A stretch of DNA of 9,069 nucleotides from Acidobacteriota bacterium (GTDB lineage: Bacteria > Acidobacteriota > Vicinamibacteria > Vicinamibacterales > UBA823): positions 1-9,069 of the forward strand of contig PBHT01000031.1 of NCBI GenBank assembly GCA_002720285.1, written 5' to 3'. The translations under genes were made by a program, and so were the position numbers. The notes beneath the pieces were generated by a model. That model was not told the origin of the DNA and searched no databases. It saw nothing but the letters and a program-made list of their open reading frames with translations. Each line of letters starts with the position of its first letter. The stretch's first letter is position 1. Positions 6,122 through 9,069 of the stretch are shown here, piece by piece.

Positions 6122-7765
6122 ATGCGAAGCGACACCATCAAGAAGGGAATTGCCCGCGCCCCGGCGCGCGCGATGTTCAAGGCTATGGGTTTAACCGACA
6201 ATGACCTCGACCGCCCGCTTGTTGGTGTCGCCAACACCTGGACTGAGCTGACACCCTGTAACGTCCATCTGCATGAGCTCGGTAAGTCAGTAAAGGAGGG
6301 GATCCGCGCCGCCGGTGGAACTCCCTTTGAGTTCAACACCATCGCAGTTTCAGACGGGATTTCAATGGGGACGTCTGGAATGCGCGCTTCTTTAGTATCG
6401 CGAGAAGCGGTTGCCGACACCATAGAACTGGCTGTGCGTGGCCACTTACTGGACGGCGTGGTTGCAATCTCTGGCTGTGACAAAACGATCCCAGGAACAG
6501 TGATGGCTCTTGCCCGCTTAGATCTACCGTCTTTAATGATCTATGGCGGCTCGATCTATCCTGGCCGCTATCAGGACAAGGACGTCACCATCCAAGATGT
6601 TTTTGAGGCTGTCGGGGCCTGTGCCGCTGGTGTGATTACTGAACAAGATCTCCGTGATCTCGAAGACGTAGCCTGCCCTGGCGCCGGCGCCTGCGGCGGT
6701 CAGTTTACCGCCAACACCATGTCTACGGCGATGACCGTGCTCGGTATCTCGCCAATGGGTGTCAACGACATCCCGGCGGTGGACTCGCGCAAGAAAGATG
6801 TTGCGTTCTACTCGGGAGAGATAGTTATGCAATTGATCGAGCAGGGCATTACGGCGCGGCAGATTATCACCCGCACCGCGCTCGAAAACGCTATTGCATC
6901 AGTAGCCGCGACGGCTGGATCGACCAACGCGGTGCTCCATCTGCTGGCTATCGCCCGTGAGGCTGGTGTCGATCTTTCAATCGACGACTTCGACGGTATA
7001 TCGGCAGCGACTCCAGTGATCGCCGACCTAAAACCTGCCGGTAGGTTCACCGCGCCTGATGTTGACCGCGCTGGTGGCCTACGGTTGCTGATCAAGCGAC
7101 TCCTGGATGGTGGGTTCTTGAAGGACCAGCCGACCGTCAGCGGGAAAACGTTAGCCGAGGAGGCCGAGGAGGCCGAAGAGACCGCTGGCCAAGAGGTTAT
7201 CCGTAGCCTCGAAAAGCCGATCAAGTCTAGGGGTGGCATCGCCATCCTACGCGGCAGCTTGGCGCCCGAGGGTTGCGTCGTCAAACTCGCTGGTCACGAG
7301 CGCACGCACCACAGTGGCCCCGCACGTGTCTTCGATTCAGAAGAACTAGCATTTGCTGCTGTTCAGAACAGCGAGATCGAAGCTGGTGATGTCGTCATCA
7401 TTCGTTACGAGGGGCCAAAGGGTGGTCCGGGGATGCGCGAAATGCTGGCTGTCACCGCAGCGCTCATGGGCCAGGGCCTTGGCGATTCGGTCGCCCTAGT
7501 GACAGATGGTCGCTTCAGTGGGGCAACGCACGGCTTCATGGTGGGCCATGTCGCTCCAGAGGCCGCCAAAGGTGGACCAATCGCCTTAGTTTGTGATGGT
7601 GACACCGTGACGCTCGATGTCGACGCACGAACACTCGATGTAAAGGAAGATATGGAACCGCGCCGTTCAGAATGGCGCCCACCTGGGCCCCGTTATGTGA
7701 AAGGGGCATTTGCCAAGTACGCAAGGCTCGTGGCGTCGGCCTCGGAAGGCGCAGTAACGAGTTAA
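6122..7765 (+). CDS. ilvD: Dihydroxy-acid dehydratase
   Basis: IlvD dehydrates 2,3-dihydroxyisovalerate and 2,3-dihydroxy-3-methylvalerate to the keto acids that become valine, leucine and isoleucine. Its product 2-ketoisovalerate also feeds pantothenate synthesis. The protein has 547 residues and is complete. The three cluster cysteines are Cys46 (TPCNVH), Cys119 (SGCDKT) and Cys191 ([13 protein letters not shown]); this set, with Asp120-Lys121, fits the [2Fe-2S] type of the IlvD/Edd family. Asp78 (SDGISMG) and Glu440 (GPGMREM) are likely Mg ligands, and Ser466 in [11 protein letters not shown] is the probable catalytic base. The GHVAPEA segment follows as expected, which favours IlvD over the related Edd or sugar-acid dehydratases. 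The start at ATG 6122 gives the usual short N-terminus MRSDTIKKG. An in-frame Ala-Glu-Glu triplet repeat lies at residues 345-353. The gene is divergent from panE, and the AGCS symporter follows after 177 bases. Confidence 0.96.
   Translation: MRSDTIKKGIARAPARAMFKAMGLTDNDLDRPLVGVANTWTELTPCNVHLHELGKSVKEGIRAAGGTPFEFNTIAVSDGISMGTSGMRASLVSREAVADTIELAVRGHLLDGVVAISGCDKTIPGTVMALARLDLPSLMIYGGSIYPGRYQDKDVTIQDVFEAVGACAAGVITEQDLRDLEDVACPGAGACGGQFTANTMSTAMTVLGISPMGVNDIPAVDSRKKDVAFYSGEIVMQLIEQGITARQIITRTALENAIASVAATAGSTNAVLHLLAIAREAGVDLSIDDFDGISAATPVIADLKPAGRFTAPDVDRAGGLRLLIKRLLDGGFLKDQPTVSGKTLAEEAEEAEETAGQEVIRSLEKPIKSRGGIAILRGSLAPEGCVVKLAGHERTHHSGPARVFDSEELAFAAVQNSEIEAGDVVIIRYEGPKGGPGMREMLAVTAALMGQGLGDSVALVTDGRFSGATHGFMVGHVAPEAAKGGPIALVCDGDTVTLDVDARTLDVKEDMEPRRSEWRPPGPRYVKGAFAKYARLVASASEGAVTS
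7154..7180 (+). repeat. Three tandem 9-base repeats inside ilvD
   Basis: GCCGAGGAG occurs twice exactly (7154-7162, 7163-7171) and a third time with one change, GCCGAAGAG (7172-7180). The copies are in frame and encode Ala-Glu-Glu three times (345-353). They fall in a stretch after KTLAEE that I take to be a variable linker between the two IlvD domains, where length change would be tolerated. Confidence 0.9.
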
Positions 7766-7942
7766 CTGAAAAGGAAGATTTGATTTAGCATGATGAAATC
7801 GTAGCGGGAATGATCATGAACAGCGGCGTGCCACGCTTGTCGGGGTAACGTCGGACAAGGCATAGTTGGCGGCCACCTTTAGTCTTGTTGATGTTCGTGC
7901 CAATCGTCGGCCACCTACAGACCTTCGTAAAAAGGAAGCCTC
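7766..7942. other. Intergenic region between ilvD and the AGCS symporter
   Basis: These 177 bases hold no supportable gene. They contain an inverted pair CTTGTC/GACAAG with a 12-base loop (7836-7841 and 7854-7859) and a direct repeat CGGCCACCT (7870-7878 and 7908-7916, 38 bases apart). No T-run follows the inverted pair. Either element could be an operator or leader structure for the symporter gene, or chance. I found no clear promoter hexamers. Confidence 0.45.
7931..7936 (+). promoter_or_regulatory. Ribosome binding site of the AGCS gene
   Basis: AAAGGA lies 6 bases before the ATG at 7943 and supports this start, which also puts the first membrane helix at the usual place. Confidence 0.6.
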
Positions 7943-9069
7943 ATGGAGTTTATTCAGACACTTGCCAATCTCGGTAATCGGTACATCGTTGAACTTGGGT
8001 TCAATGTCGGCGGGGAAACTATCCCGTTCATGGTCTTGCTGCTGCTCGGTACCGGGGTATTTCTGACGCTGAGACTCGGGTTTATTCAGCTGCGTCGTTT
8101 AGGACACGGCTTAGCTGTAACCATGGGTAAGTACGATGATCCCAACGAGCCGGGTGACGTTTCGCATTTTCAGGCGCTGACCACGGCGCTGTCAGCCACA
8201 GTTGGGATCGGTAACATCGCCGGCGTGGCAATCGCCATCCACTGGGGAGGGCCGGGAGCTCTTTTCTGGATGTGGGTGACCGCCGGGCTTGGGATGTCGA
8301 CCAAGTACGCCGAGGTAACGCTGGCTCAGAAATACCGCCACATAGAGGAAGGCCGTGACAAGAAGGCTTGGGAAGGCACGGTCTCAGGCGGCCCCATGTA
8401 TTACATCGAAAAGGGCTTGGGGCCGAAGTGGAAGTGGATGGCTGTGTCGTTCGCGGGAATTCTGGGTGTTACAGCTTTCCTGACGGGCAATGCTATACAG
8501 GCCAACACCGTTGCCGACACGATGCAGACGACATTCGGTGTGTCTACGTGGATCACCGGGTTGATCACCTCGGCAATCGTTGCCGCGGTTATTCTCGGTG
8601 GGATCACGCGTATCGGCAAAGTTACCGCCACCCTGGCTCCCGCTATGGCGGCGATCTACGTACTAGGCGCGCTCGTCATCCTGTTGTTCAACGCCGGTGA
8701 GGTCATACCCGCGTTCATGCTTGTGTTCCGTGAAGCCTTTAACCCCACGGCTGGCGTTGCTGGAACTGGCGTCGGAGCCTTTCTCATGACGATGATGTGG
8801 GGCGTTCGCCGTGGCTTGTTCTCCAACGAGGCGGGCCAAGGGTCGGCACCTATTGCACACGCGGCTGCCAGGACCGACGAGCCGGTCTCAGAGGGTGTTG
8901 TCGCACTTCTTGAACCATTTATCGATACGATCGTGATTTGCTCGATGACTGGGCTTGTGCTTTTAACGACGGGTGTCTGGAACGACAGAGTGAATACTCC
9001 GATTACTCTCGGTGGCGGCGATTTGGTTTGGGTCACCGTAGATAGCAATGGTAGCCACAGTAGCGTCGA
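7943..9069 (+). CDS. Alanine/sodium symporter family protein (AGCS), 3' end beyond window
   Basis: This is an open frame of 375 codons with no stop before the right edge. It belongs to the alanine or glycine:cation symporter family (AlsT/DagA type), inner-membrane proteins that bring in small neutral amino acids with sodium. The diagnostic segments are FQALTTALSATVGIGNIAGVA (76-96, the sodium and substrate region), GLGMSTKYAEVTLAQKYR (115-132), SGGPMYYIEKGLG (148-160), GGITRIGKVTATLAP (219-233) and WGVRRGLFSNEAGQGSAPIAHAAA (286-309). EPFIDTIVICSMTG (324-337) follows. About eight membrane segments are visible. After GVWN (344-347) the chain enters a hydrophilic, Gly/Ser/Asp-rich stretch instead of going directly to the next helix, so an enlarged external loop is likely. 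Which amino acid is carried cannot be told from sequence. The gene is on the same strand as ilvD but 177 bases away, so co-transcription is uncertain. Confidence 0.92.
   Translation, partial: MEFIQTLANLGNRYIVELGFNVGGETIPFMVLLLLGTGVFLTLRLGFIQLRRLGHGLAVTMGKYDDPNEPGDVSHFQALTTALSATVGIGNIAGVAIAIHWGGPGALFWMWVTAGLGMSTKYAEVTLAQKYRHIEEGRDKKAWEGTVSGGPMYYIEKGLGPKWKWMAVSFAGILGVTAFLTGNAIQANTVADTMQTTFGVSTWITGLITSAIVAAVILGGITRIGKVTATLAPAMAAIYVLGALVILLFNAGEVIPAFMLVFREAFNPTAGVAGTGVGAFLMTMMWGVRRGLFSNEAGQGSAPIAHAAARTDEPVSEGVVALLEPFIDTIVICSMTGLVLLTTGVWNDRVNTPITLGGGDLVWVTVDSNGSHSSV

Noticed and set aside
5989..6483. Minus-strand open frame of 164 codons spanning the panE-ilvD gap
   Set aside because: Most of it is antisense to the ilvD 5' end and the rest covers the control region. 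It shows no family features.
6808..7284. Minus-strand open frame of 158 codons
   Set aside because: It is a shadow of ilvD with the Ser/Arg/Pro-rich composition typical of antisense frames in this GC range.
7866..8066. Plus-strand open frame of 66 codons before the AGCS gene
   Set aside because: It overlaps the 5' part of the AGCS gene in another frame. The AGCS start has its own ribosome site and clear homology.
8656..9048. Minus-strand open frame of 130 codons
   Set aside because: It is antisense to the AGCS membrane domain, which is unmistakable on the plus strand.

Overview
The window is a gene-dense bacterial segment with seven protein-coding genes, GC content in the mid-50s by eye, short intergenic gaps (70 to 177 bases), non-ATG starts (one GTG, one TTG) and Shine-Dalgarno sites. 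I saw no rRNA, tRNA, CRISPR array, transposase or phage gene. The families fit a free-living Gram-negative bacterium. An exported PafA-like phosphatase and a sodium-coupled amino acid symporter would suit a marine or other aquatic proteobacterium, but nothing here fixes the taxon.

Layout. The left two thirds is on the minus strand. Read in transcription order from about 6000 down to 1, it holds: a 2-dehydropantoate 2-reductase (PanE/ApbA family); a secreted alkaline-phosphatase-superfamily enzyme of PafA type; a DUF1326 protein; a DUF2182 membrane protein whose start overlaps the DUF1326 stop; and a long membrane protein that runs off the left edge. This last gene carries a DjlA-like J domain fused to an NRAMP-family transporter. 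The right third is on the plus strand: ilvD (dihydroxy-acid dehydratase), then an alanine/sodium symporter (AGCS family) that runs off the right edge.

How the genes fit together. The divergent panE-like/ilvD pair shares a 152-base control region and meets at 2-ketoisovalerate. IlvD makes this keto acid, which feeds valine and leucine synthesis and, through ketopantoate, pantothenate and CoA; PanE reduces ketopantoate. On the left, DUF1326 (cysteine-rich), DUF2182 (a membrane protein with conserved Cys and His) and the J-NRAMP fusion look like a small metal- or thiol-related membrane cluster of unknown job. The J-domain/NRAMP fusion is the most unusual object in the window. It puts an apparent Hsp70-recruiting module on the cytoplasmic N-terminus of a metal-transporter-like channel whose usual TM1 metal-binding motif is replaced.
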